DNA of 64,000 bases from Argopecten irradians (lineage: Eukaryota > Mollusca > Bivalvia > Pectinida > Pectinidae), in NCBI RefSeq assembly GCF_041381155.1, contig NC_091149.1, positions 9,998,609-10,062,608 of the forward strand. Reading direction: 5' to 3'. The notes beneath the pieces were generated by a model, which was not told the DNA's origin, made no database searches, and worked only from the letters and a program-made list of their open reading frames with translations. Positions within the stretch are counted from its first letter, which is position 1. Every line of letters begins with the position of its first letter. The position numbers and the translations under genes are program-made. Of this stretch, positions 26,101 to 35,930 are shown in pieces.

Positions 26101-29100
26101 TTGTAAAAAGTGCTTTGTTTTGGGTACTGTCGCCTTACATACACAATGTATAGTGTTTGTATACATACAACATTGTTGGAATAGAACCCTTCCTGTGATG
26201 TAGGGTACATGATGTAGAAGTCTTTACACTCGGAGCTGTCTGCATTGTCATGACCACTTCCCCAGTTATGGCCTACAAAGAAAGGTTTTATTATTAATCA
26301 TTGAATGTCAAGTGAATGTAAAATGTCAGTAACATTATCATTCCAAAAAATTTATCTGCCAAAGATTTATCACAGAGTTATCTCCACTTGTATGTTATCA
26401 TAGAGTTATCTCCTCCTGTTTGTTTATCACAGAGTTATCTCCTCCTGTTTGTTTATCACAGAGTTATCTCCTCCTGTTTGTTTATCACAGAGTTATCTCC
26501 TCCTGTTTGTTTATCACAGAGTTATCTCCTCCGAGTTTATCTGCTCTTGTTCAAATGCTAAAAATATGAAAACCATGTTTGCTTTCATATCGAATTCTTT
26601 TGCAAATTCATTTATGGCTTACTTTGTTGAATAAGTTTATTGGGTCAAATATGGTAATTGACTTATAATTATTCTGTCATATTAGTACATATTAGTATTA
26701 ATATTTATGACTACATGTAGTGTGTACATATTGTCTACTTACCAAATTCTGTGTTTCCAATATGTTGATGTCAAATGGGAATATAAAAGAGAAAACAAAA
26801 AGAAAAGATTAATTTCTTTCTTCAGTCTGTTCATTGACATAGAAGAGTGAAACAAATGCCATAAACAACAAATTATTGCTTGACCTGTTTCTTACACATA
26901 TATATATATGTAAGAACAATGGATGTTAAACAGTCATTTAGTAAATATAAATAAATGTAAAATTGTGTGGTAAAATATCAAAAGAAATTAATAACACTTA
27001 TTTGCCCTTTCAACCACAAAAATAAGAATGTTATTACAGTCAATACAAAGAAATACCATGAGCTGTGGTGATTGTGGACTGTAGAGTTAATACAGTATTC
27101 CCCGCCCGATTCCTCACCGACGTCAAACCTGTGTTACCAGCAATCTTCAGACCTTTAAATCAAAAGATATCTGTTATCATTGTACTGTTAATAATGTAAT
27201 TTTCGCAGGTCTTTATCACAATTTGGACTCAATTTGAGAAAATTTTAAATTTTTCAAGAATAAGAGAATCAAAATTTTTTTCCACCATAATAATGATCCA
27301 CGGAATCAATAAAATAGCCTGCAGCTCTTTCACCTCTTTATGTACCAATTTGAACATATCAATTTATAACAGAACAAAAACGCAGCTATAATATCGTATC
27401 TGACCCAATAAGCGCCCAGGGCATTTAAAAAATTGAAAAGCGCTAATAAGACAAAATCATTTCAAATCTATACAGTTTTTGGTCTTTATTTATGCCTTGG
27501 CAATTGAAATCAAGGCCTCAAAAATGGGGAAGGGCGCCTATAGGGACATGGGTGATTATTGAGTTGAATACGGTAGTTAAATTGTTATATTTCTCATAGA
27601 TGTTTTATGATTTCAAGATAGTGCTAGATACCTGCATATACATGTAGCATGTCATATTTTAGCCCTAAGGCTATATACTCTGACCCTGACGCCAGACTTA
27701 GACATTATGACAGATTGATGTCTGGTGTTGGGCCAGAGTGCACTGCTATATCAAAAGGTGGAACTCGCCAACTGGTATCAGTTCAGGTCATCTCCGATTC
27801 AGACTGACCACCAAAAAGCGCCACTTAACTTGGTATTTTCAATAAATGAATAATGTATCTACACAGGTATAGCAATCTGTCGAGATTACAGGTGACTTGC
27901 AAAATTGAAAAAATGGTGATGACAAAGAAACTGACATGATATGATGTGCATGAGTAATAAAATGGATTGCAATAAGTAAATAAATCATTCATTTATTGAA
28001 AAGACTAAGGTAAGTGAAGATTTTCAGTGGTAATATTTTAATGTAAGCAGTCTGAATTGGACATAACCTGGCCCGATATAATACAAAACTGTGTCGGCGA
28101 GTTCCACTTTGTGCTCTGGCCCTACACCAGACATCAATCTGTCATAAAGTCTAAGTCTGGTGTCAGGGCCAGAGTATCTCGGGCCTTTTATGTTTCAGGG
28201 TACAATATTTCACAATTAAAAGAGTAAAATTCAGTAGTAATGTATATTTTGAACATATCTATCATTGTAATCGGTAGAACATATTTACCGTAATCGGTAG
28301 GAGAACAAATACCCCCAAAGTCTTTACTCCGCCACGATGCTATATAGGCAAGCCCCAGGCCATCCTGGAATGCTGCATAGGTAAAGAGATGGACCAGACA
28401 GGCAGCATTCAGGAAAAACTCAGCACTAAATACCTACAACCAGGATATACACATGCAGGCAACATTCAGGAACAAGAGGCCCACCGGACCTGCGCATGCA
28501 ACATTAACATTTTATGTTTTAACCACAGTCTCTTCCCAAAAATTTTCAAATCACATTAATATGTATATATGTGTGGTAATTTTACTGAATTAACAAGAAT
28601 TAAATTGACAATTCACTCAGGCTTATTCTTTTACATAACCAAGAAGCAAAATTTAGCATAAATGTATTGGTCTACTGTAACATTTCTTAAGAAACATATA
28701 ACGTAAAACATATTCCACGACATTGTTTAGTAAATTTTAATTAATATCGTTGAAATATCAATTTGTTGATCAATAAGATTAAAAAGGTAGAATATGTAAA
28801 CTGTACCCATATCCGAGCCTAATTAAGTCATGCACGTTAAACAAATGAACTACATAACCACTGAGAAGGTGATAAAATGATTTTTAAGGCAAGACAATTC
28901 ACCTAATAAGGTAAACACACTACTGTCAGAGCGATTTGAGCAGTTCTAGAAAAAGTTGCATTACTCTACAAGCAAGGGACAGGGTTTGGCATAGTACCAC
29001 AATGTTTGAACATTTCACATACATGTCACCACCATGGGCTTTTCAGGCATATCACAGTAAAAATCGACTGATCTAATTTCCATTTGAAGTGGGGTTTTTT

Positions 29101-30766
29101 CCGATATATGTACAAATTTTAATGTTCTCTTAGACTGAATTGTCCCTTTAATGAGTAGGCTGATATTTATAATGATATTGATATAATCGTCTAATTATGA
29201 GACTTTGAGTTTCCTGAGATGCCAGCAGCTTAGACTTATAGAAAATCTCCTCTATTTCCAATAGCCAAAATAGACCTCAAATGCCAATACGAGCCATAAT
29301 CGAAGAGAGAGACAACATTTATTTCTAAATTAAATTTTAAAAAAGAAATCCCAACCATCCAGCCCAAAGTGGTGGGGGGTAGGTATTTGAAGTGTCAAAT
29401 CAAAATTTTTTATATAATATTGAATAGTTGATCCCTTCCCTCTAAGGAAGATTCTGACAAATGTTGCTTGAAACCCACTTAATAATTTTTGACAAGAAGG
29501 CTTTTAGGGAACAGCTGACAGACAACTAACCAAGTACAGCCATAAGGACGAAGTGATTCAACTATTTGCCAAAATAAATCCTAATCATGCATTAAGCGTC
29601 AAAGTAAAGGGGGGCTTCATCCAATCAAATTTTCTTTGAACATTTTGATTTCATTACAGATGTAAGTAATGTTGAGCAAAGTTGTTCAAAATGACAATTA
29701 GTATTTTATGACAAGTTGGGTTTTTAAAGAGATATAAAAGCCTAATTGATCCAAAGCAAACATACTCATGCGTCATGATTCTTGAAAGCCCATGCGTAAA
29801 AAACTGCTACAAAATTCTTAAAACAAGCAACGTAAACGTAGTTCCAGAGGGATCTTTGCGTCCACCAAAGAATGATCTGTGCCTGACAAACAAAAGAGGG
29901 ATCTTTTATCTGCTTTTCAAACTTTTAACTACATATTTACTACATATGAATTTTGAGAAGTTACTTCCTGAGATATGTATATAAACAGTAACAAAACCTC
30001 AATTGTCAAAATCCAAGATAGCGTCCTGTCGGCCATCTTGTTCACTTAATCGGTACCAAAATGCAATATGCATAAACAGGGACCTATGGGAACCTGCACA
30101 TGAAATTTGAGACAGATCCCTTCAATACTTTTGAGAAAATAGTGGTAACATGTTTCAAGTATCAAAATGTAAAGATATAGCGGCCCGTCGGCAATCTTGT
30201 TCACCGAGCAGTCCAAATATGCACAACTAGACCCTAGGGGAAACCTGCACATGCAATTTGACACAGATCCCTTCAGTACTTTCTGAGAAATAGTGGTAAC
30301 AAACTTCAATTGTCAAAATTCAAGATGGCGTCCTGTCAGCCATCTTGTTCACTGATCGGTATCAAAAAATGCAATATGCATAACCAGGGACCTAGGGGAC
30401 CCATGCACATGAAATTTGAGACGGACGGAAGGACGGACCACGGACTAAAAGCGATTTGAATAGCCCACCATCTGATGATGGTGGGCTAAAAACTTAGCAG
30501 CCATATTGAAAAGCTTTTGCAGCTAACTATAACTTCAAAACCTCAGGTACCTGTCTAGTCTGTAAACTTGTGGCAATTTGCTGGAACCTTCTGTAATTTC
30601 TCATAAAGGGTTAAATATAATAGGTCAGATAACAATCAAGGTGAGCTGAAACAGCAGCAAGCAATCTTTCAAGGAGTTTACTTACGTCGAGTGTATCCTC
30701 CATGTTTGTCTGTCTGTCTGCCTGGTTATAATGGTCACCAGCAGAAGGCTCGATGTGAATGATTAT
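16293..30766 (-). CDS. ADAM17: ADAM17 (TACE)-like sheddase, 3' part: mid-catalytic domain to stop, 16 exons
   Basis: Membrane zinc protease that sheds ectodomains such as TNF-type ligands. Exons in coding order: 30686-30766, 28289-28433, 27057-27152, 26743-26748, 26169-26272, 25724-25793, 24442-24568, 22868-22975, 22520-22573, 21161-21234, 20090-20202, 19589-19664, 19305-19393, 18256-18315, 17773-17956, 16293-17134. Phases are continuous (742 residues plus stop). Domains: end of the catalytic domain with LVHLFTYAAF, DGLGLAYIAS and zinc site HEFGHNWGSGHD; disintegrin (CGNGRIDSGEECD); membrane-proximal cysteine-rich domain (CYRCCKSG); stalk NKFWTALTSRVIDSFG; one membrane helix; tail with DGFEKE, as in vertebrate ADAM17. 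ADAM10 fits less well. Signal peptide, prodomain, furin site and the first half of the protease are absent; no exon for them was found between 30767 and 33000. The border choice at 22868/22573 is the least certain. Confidence 0.92.
17238..17435. mobile_element. MITE family B copy in ADAM17 intron
   Basis: Left part reads TGACCCAGTAAGCACTTAGG, right part GAGGCCTCAAAAGGGGGAGG with the same layout as 27395-27573. Non-coding. Confidence 0.65.
18427..19043. mobile_element. MITE family B copy split by a MITE family C insertion
   Basis: The left half of family B is at 18427-18530 (TAAGCGCCCCTCCC) and its right end at about 19010-19043 (GTCGGGTCAACTATGGTAA). Inside, 18650-18994 is a family C element with ends TTAAAGATGCTCCACCGCCG and its complement. 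Other family C copies: 56612-56971, 57452-57838, 62681-62999. Confidence 0.75.
20311..20497. mobile_element. MITE family A, copy 2
   Basis: Palindromic copy with ATTCCGTCTTTGCATATTAC at the left and AATATGCAAATACAGAAT at the right; contains TGACGTCA. In an ADAM17 intron. Confidence 0.75.
20535..20665. mobile_element. Foldback element family G
   Basis: Near-perfect hairpin with arms TATGGAGATATAACACAAAA and complement around a GAAGCGGTTT centre. A degenerate relative is at 58836-58915. Confidence 0.7.
21340..21720. mobile_element. Foldback element family F, copy 2
   Basis: Same arms as 6096-6250 (ATGTGGATATGAAGGATAGG and complement), here with a much shorter loop, and the same downstream half ending GGTATGAGAG. 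In an ADAM17 intron. Confidence 0.75.
21813..22017. mobile_element. MITE family A, copy 3
   Basis: Ends CCCGTCTTTGCATATTACAG and AAATACAGAAT; the central CRE-like site is degenerate. In an ADAM17 intron. Confidence 0.65.
23205..24520 (-). repeat. 78-79 bp minisatellite copying the ADAM17 disintegrin exon end and donor, 15 units
   Basis: The donor-side string CTACAA (complement TTGTAG) recurs at 24442 (the real exon end), 24364, 24285, 24207, 24128, 24048, 23969, 23891, 23813, 23734, 23655, 23577, 23499, 23421 and 23344, then decays towards 23205. On the minus strand each unit repeats coding for DNCCTDKCVLTPGSDC and ends TGTAG|GTAAGT, the same donor as the real exon. Reading on past the first donor gives AGG TAA, an immediate stop. 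Long frames such as those with VGKSSDS are other frames of this array, not genes. Confidence 0.95.
26392..26535. repeat. 29-bp tandem repeat, about 5 units
   Basis: CAGAGTTATCTCCTCCTGTT recurs every 29 bp (about 26400-26530), in the ADAM17 intron just 3' of the microexon. It does not touch an exon. Confidence 0.8.
26743..26748 (-). CDS. ADAM17: 6-nt microexon encoding the catalytic Glu of ADAM17
   Basis: On the minus strand the preceding exon ends CAT G and the following exon starts GC CAT AAC. Between them lies AG|AATTTG|GTAAGT. Joining all three gives CAT GAA TTT GGC CAT AAC, that is HEFGHN, the start of the zinc motif HExxHxxGxxH. Without the six bases the join is still in frame but reads H-GHNWG, losing Glu and Phe. 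The donor is a consensus GTAAGT. A pyrimidine-rich stretch lies farther upstream than usual (about 26790-26815), as often seen for microexons. Confidence 0.85.
27395..27573. mobile_element. MITE family B, well preserved copy
   Basis: CTGACCCAATAAGCGCCCAG at the left, GAGTTGAATACGGTA at the right, core ATCAAGGCCTCAAAAATGGG. About 180 bp, in an ADAM17 intron. Confidence 0.75.
27673..28186. mobile_element. Foldback transposon with about 90-bp terminal inverted repeats
   Basis: The left arm (about 27675-27780, with CAGACTTAGACATTATGACA) is the imperfect complement of the right arm (about 28095-28186, with CATAAAGTCTAAGTCTGG). Both carry GGAACTCGCC or its complement at the inner edge. About 510 bp with no reading frame. 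It lies just before the exon 28289-28433. Confidence 0.75.
28474..30493. mobile_element. Non-autonomous repeat element of about 2 kb with internal tandem units
   Basis: Opens at ACAAGAGGCCCACCGGACC and ends with CCACCATCTGATGATGGTGG. From about 30010 to 30430 a unit of roughly 150 bp containing GGCCATCTTGTTCAC and CACATGAAATTTGAGACAG repeats three times, followed by GACGGACGGAAGGACGGACC. No protein domain. It fills the ADAM17 intron between 28433 and 30686. Boundaries are approximate. Confidence 0.55.
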
Positions 30767-31379
30767 CTGTTAAATTTACAGTATAATTACTTTGAACACA
30801 GGATTGATACCAGGGAGGGGTGGGTGCGTGGGTGGGGGGTGAGGGGTACATTTAAATTATTGAAACTTACTATTAGTGGATGAACTAAGTCAATCTCTCC
30901 CAGGCTTCATTGCGGTACCCACATTCACCTCTGTCAACGGCTCATGAACCTTGGGTCACAGAATATTAACTAATAGAAACTGACAACAGGTATTAATAAA
31001 TGAATTTAGTGTGCGTCCGAATTAACTTTTTCAAGAATTATGTGATGTAGACTAAAATACCGTATTCCAGTCCCCCCATGTCTCTATAAATGCCCCTCCT
31101 CCTTTCTGAGGCCTTGATTATTCATTTTCACTTGCCTCAAATTAAATGGAAATCAAAAATATGAAAACCAATAATTTTGTGATATGATGGCCCATTAAGG
31201 GCCCTTCATTTTTTCAGTGTTTTTAAGCACCCTGGGCCCTAATTGAGTTGAATATGGGAAGAAAAATATATAAATACATCAGGTAACAGAATATGTACCA
31301 ACTTTCCATTTTGCAATAGAAGGCTATTAAATGGTTATTGTGCCAGCTCTAACAATTAAATTAAGTTAAAAGTTAAGAT

Positions 31380-33030
31380 ATATCAACACCTGAGTAAGAC
31401 AATGACACGTCCTGAGCCATACTAAGCTACAATGTAAGATAAATAATTAGAAACCTTTGAGTAAAACAAAGACAAAGTCAGAGTCATAACCAAGCTAGAA
31501 TGTAAGATAAATAATTAGAAACCTTTCAGTATAACAGTGAAACAGCCGGAGTCTAATTAACCAAGCTAGAATTTAAGATAACTTATTATAAACCAAGCTA
31601 GAATTTAAGATAACTTATTATAAACCAAGCTAGAATTTAAGATAACTTATTATAAACCAAGCTAGAATTTAAGATAACTTATTATAAACCAAGCTAGAAT
31701 TTAAGATAACTTATTATAAACCAAGCTAGAATTTAAGATAACTTATTATAAACCAAGCTAGAATTTAAGATAACTTATTATAAACCAAGCTAGAATTTAA
31801 GATAACTTATTATAAACCAAGCTAGAATTTAAGATAACTTATTATAAACCAAGCTAGAATTTAAGATAATAATTATAAACCTTTGATTATAACAGTGAAA
31901 CAGCCGGAGTCTAATTAACCAAGCTAGAATTTAAGATAATAATTATAAACCTTTGATTATAACAGTGAAACAGCCGGAGTCTAATTAACCAAGCTAGAAT
32001 TTAAGATAACTTATTATAAACCAAGCTAGAATTTAAGATAATAATTATAAACCTTTGATTATAACAGTGAAACAGCCGGAGTCTAATTAACCAAGCTAGA
32101 ATTTAAGATAATAATTATAAACCTTTCAGAAGGACAGTTTTAATGGATTTAATGGAAAATAATGGACGCAGGCTAGAAGCCTCTATGTCCATATCATAAG
32201 ACATAATATAAACTAATTATATTGTCACTGGTAAAGTTGTATACAAGTACTCAATAAAATTATTTATCAGTAATTATTATAGATATTGTCCTTCATATGG
32301 TTATCTAGCAGTATCTCAAAATCTTTAGTAGTCTCTGCATTAACGACAGACTCTGGTAGACAATTCCAGGTATCAACTACCCTAAATGTGAAAGAGTTTT
32401 TCCTTAGCTCCGTGTTGCAATGTTGTTTATACAGCTTAAATTTATGGCCTCGAGTTCTTTCGTTCGTATCATAAACAAATATGTTAGAGGTAACTCTCTC
32501 GTCAAATTTTTTGTTTACAATCTTAAAAACGTTTATTAAATCCCCTCTAATCCTGCGATGTTTAATCACTCTTCATATGACAGATCTTTAAATCCTGGTA
32601 GAAGCTTGGTAGCTCTCCGTTGTACGTTTTCTATCATCTGACAGTCTTTAAGTTTATATGGGCTCCATGCGCTGGCTGCATGTTTAAACATTGTTTCGTC
32701 CAGATATGTAAAAGATCTTCTGATAATGCCGAGGACTGAGTTTGCTTTATTTATAGAATTTTGAATATGGGTCCAAATTGGCATCTACCGTTACTCCTAT
32801 GTCTTTTTCGCTGACGATTTTTTCCAGTATGACTTCTCCAGATTGGTTCACGAGACGATATGTTCTTTTATTATTTGGCGATCCCTTAATTTGCAGTACC
32901 TTGCATTTATTCGGATGAAATTAGTGACAGTGACACAGCCGGAGTCATAACCAAGCCAGAATTTAAGATGAATTAATATAAACCGAGCTAGAATTTAAGA
33001 TGAATAACTATAAACCTTTGAGTAGAACAG
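31380..33030 (-). repeat. Composite minisatellite copying the ARMC8 exon-4 end, interrupted by a LINE
   Basis: On the minus strand the units read GACTCCGGCTGTTTCACTG then ATCAAAG|GTTTATA, a copy of the end of the ARMC8 exon 33016-33158 (coding DSGCVTVLLK plus donor). Between these lie about ten 32-bp units (ACCAAGCTAGAATTTAAGAT) from 31561 to about 31870. Array units resume at 32920-33000, after a LINE fragment (about 32128-32917), so the LINE inserted into an existing array. Since the array derives from ARMC8 exon 4, the DNA down to about 31380 is ARMC8 intron. Confidence 0.88.
32128..32917 (-). mobile_element. 5'-truncated CR1/L2-type LINE fragment (reverse-transcriptase C-terminus)
   Basis: Minus-strand frames include CKVLQIKGSP, EKDIGVTVD, NVQRRATKLLPGF and HCNTELRKNSFTFRVVDTWN, all typical of the C-terminal region of non-LTR reverse transcriptases. 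The frame is broken near 32566 and 32784. The 3' end carries the 9-mer TCCATTAAA twice, like the short tandem tails of CR1/L2 elements. Embedded in the ARMC8 exon-4 array. Confidence 0.85.
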
Positions 33031-35379
33031 TGACACAGCCAGAGTCCACTAAGTGCTGTATGTTTTCCTCTGTGCCTTTAGCCAGACTACCGAGGACTAT
33101 GGCTGCCTCTGTTCTCAAACCAACATCTGCATCATCATCAATCATCCACTGTAGGAGCCTAGAGAAAAGATATCATTGTCATTAAAAATCATTGCCATCA
33201 AAATAATAGTTTTACTATCAAAAAAATATCTTTATACTGTCAGTTTACATACTAATCTGTGTTTGAATGTTACACAGTTATCTCCCCTTGCGGGTAGGTA
33301 TTGATTGTGTCGTCATATGTTTGCCAGCGTAACATCATATGTTTCGGAAAAAGTGACGTGAATTGTGCCCACAAAATAATGACGTCACAATTGATACCTA
33401 CCCGCAAGGGAACTAACTCTGTAATATGCAAAGACGGAATAGTTTACCATCAAATTAACATTTTTGAAGTAGCTGTCTTGTAAACATCCTATATGTATAT
33501 ACTTAATTTGTATGATGTACGTGTACAGTCTTTTCAAAAATTAATTACTACTGGTAATTTAATCCTTACCACCAAAATTTTTCTATTTTTTCTTATTTCT
33601 TATACTACCTGTAAACACACTGTGTAATTATTATTTAATTTGTATAATCTACATTCTATTCAACATTTAACTCATACACTTTAGAAGGTATATACATAGA
33701 GTGAAACAGAGGACTCATCAAAATCTTTAAATCAGTGGTTTGGTTTATTGAGCCAGGATCAGTCTCACCTTGGTATAACACCTTGATTGATCACAACACA
33801 CTTTTGCTTGTTGTTTCCTATCACCCCATTCTTCAGGCATCTAGAAATAAACAACAGGACCTGTGACCATGGTAACTTGGTTACCTATATCAAATACTAA
33901 CAACTAAATACTAACTGAATAATGTCATCATTCCCATATTGTCTGTGGTAAATATGTTCAGTAAGAGATCTAGAGAAATTGTGAAATGCTTTTCATATGC
34001 ATGTAGACATTTTTCAATACATAAAATAATACTCTGACAATATTGTCCATGGATTTAGATTTAGAAACGGTACATTAGACTATTCTTCCATGTTTTTGAT
34101 TTAGTTGTTTATCCAGATTTTGAGATATTCAAGGTTTGTACTAAATCATTTTACAAATTATACCACAGATACATACACTATGGAGTTCATCCACTTCTCC
34201 TGGTTTCCACTCAGTAAACACTCCACGCAGCCAACTGTGTCATCCACCTCCTAATGTAGGAAACAAAAAGAAAAAAACAATGAACAGTAGAATTTAATTC
34301 ACATACCATGTATACCTAACAAGGTTTTGTGTATCTCTAGTGAGAGTGATGACAGAATGTAACTCCTTCTAATCTTCCTGCTGATTTGACATTAGAGCAG
34401 GATATCAACTTTTAACATCAATATAATCTATTGTAACAGGAGAGGAGAAAATGCAGAAGCCAGACCGGGATTCGAACCTGGGACCCTCTGAACACTAGCC
34501 AAATGCTACATGAGCTAGCTGGTCACATTTGATCGACCCAGTCTAATCCCGCTACACTCCTCTCTCCTTTCTCGAAGTCTTCGTCCTCTAAGACATACGA
34601 GACCCTTCCAAACAACACCACCATTGATTACTTATTTAGTTGGGCGCCAAATCTGTAACAGCTAGGAGAGGAGAAAATGCAGCGGGCATACCGCGATTCA
34701 AACCCGGGACACTATATGAACACTAGTCGAGTGCTCTACTGACTGAGTTACCTGGTCACCGATTATGGACCCAGTCCAATCCCGCTACACTATCACCAAT
34801 TTATTGAAACAATATAGGTCCTGCACAGACGTTATCAGGTATCACATACATGGTACTTTAATTTAGTCATTCTACCTCTGGTAAACATAATGTGAAATGC
34901 GCCCCTATGCAAGATTTTTTAATAACATGAGATTGTTTATATATTGCATCCAATAATGCATAGTGTATATCTATGAGTCTGATTTAGTCTGCTTTAGCCT
35001 AATGTAACACAGTTAAAAATACTATAATCAGATAATTCATAATTTCCATTGAGCATAAAAGTAACAGTCAAAGAGTACAATGCCAAAAAATACTGCTACC
35101 CAATTTACAATAAATAATTGAGATTAGGTGAGCGGAAAATACAAACAAAAACGGCACATAATCCCCAAGTGCGATGTCGATGTGGTGGCCGAACAGGTAG
35201 CAAAATATTAATGCACACTTCGTATTAACGAAATTCTATGATTCAGTAACATTCTAACAATGATAATTCCAACGCGATGCATTGTTCAGTAAGTTTTTCC
35301 TTATTAAAAAGTACGTTTAAACGGGTAACAGCGACCAGTTTAAGAAGAAACAAATGTTTACCATAGCAGTTTGAATCAT
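33016..35379 (-). CDS. ARMC8: ARMC8, 5' part (first four coding exons)
   Basis: Coding order: 35362-35379 (MIQTAM, proposed start), 34177-34250, 33769-33840, 33016-33158. The last three align without gaps to the N-terminus of vertebrate ARMC8: CLLSGNQEKWMNSIV, then CLKNGVIGNNKQK, GVIPR, and TEAAIVLGSLAKGTEENIQ. Splice phases 0, 2, 2, 1 join exactly. The next ARMC8 exon is not found downstream on this strand; ADAM17 exons follow instead, and the rest of ARMC8 is at 1749-10482 on the plus strand. The first exon is tiny and rests on its ATG, a GTAAAC donor and matching phase, so it is less certain than the others. Confidence 0.88.
33265..33440. mobile_element. MITE family A, copy 4
   Basis: Palindromic arms GGTAGGTATTGATTGTG and its complement, TGACGTCA at about 33380, right end GTAATATGCAAAGACGGAAT. 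In an ARMC8 intron. Confidence 0.75.
34435..34800 (-). mobile_element. Two tRNA-derived SINE units in tandem
   Basis: On the minus strand each unit has a tRNA-like head (TAGCTCATGTAGCA or AACTCAGTCAGTAGAGCA as A-box region; GGTTCGAATCCCGG or GGGTTTGAATCGCGG as B-box region) followed by CTGCATTTTCTCCTCTCC. The units start about 225 bp apart. Upstream of the ARMC8 exon at 34250. Confidence 0.7.
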
Positions 35380-35930
35380 TTTCTTCCCTTCTGTTTTCAC
35401 CGGAAGTGGAGGATGTCGTAATTCTGTTTTTGTTTACGACAATTTTTAAGCATAATGTATATCTTTTAGATTTAATTTTTGTATTACTTTTTGTTACAAA
35501 AACATAGTCTTGAGATTCTTTTAAATATGGAAAAGACAATTTGGTAAATTAATTTAAATTTAAGATGTAAAGAAATGGATATTCAATCTAACCGGTTATC
35601 AAAAACCGGTCTTATACTTCCGGTAGAAAGCCAGCCAAATTCGAACTTTTTTGGGTTGACGCGGAAGTTGGGTATATCTTGTTCGTTCCCCATGTCAACG
35701 GAGCTTTAAACACTACACGAATCACGTAAGAGTTAATGTTTTGTCTTAGAATGATTGTATCTTTGCACATTCCAATGAAACCGGCTCCTGAAGTACTAAT
35801 TGGTGCATGGGGACACAGGCGTCTGCATCTGGGTTTTGAAAAATACAATGTTCTACCCTACCCCTACTATATGAACATATAGTAGGGGTAGGTTATTATA
35901 GTTTATCAAACCAGAAGCAGACGCCTGTGA
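35380..35930. promoter_or_regulatory. Candidate shared ARMC8-DBR1 promoter with ETS-type sites
   Basis: Lies between the ARMC8 first coding exon (minus) and DBR1 (plus). It contains ACCGGAAGTG at 35399-35408, ACTTCCGGT at 35616-35624 and GCGGAAGTT at 35661-35669, matches to the ETS/GABP core often found in housekeeping bidirectional promoters. A small hairpin with CCTACCCCTACTATAT arms is at 35857-35893. DBR1's first coding exon has a splice acceptor before its ATG, so a 5' noncoding exon must lie upstream, plausibly here. No start site can be proved. Confidence 0.45.

Noticed and set aside
16293..30766. ADAM10 as the identity of the sheddase
   Set aside because: The disintegrin/membrane-proximal layout, the NKFWTAL...IDSFG stalk and the DGFEKE tail motif fit ADAM17; I could not match ADAM10-specific features.
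31380..32130. CRISPR-like repeat-spacer array
   Set aside because: This is animal nuclear DNA; the spacers are themselves repeated and derive from the ARMC8 exon-4 edge.
30767..33015. ADAM17 5' exons or ARMC8 exon 5 on the minus strand here
   Set aside because: I read this interval on the minus strand and found only a G-rich run, MITE pieces, the array and the LINE; no exon matched either protein.
34435..34800. Functional tRNA genes (also 14336-14485, 37190-37262, 37480-37550, 45440-45535)
   Set aside because: A and B boxes are recognisable but the stems do not pair properly and SINE bodies follow; these are tRNA-derived SINEs.
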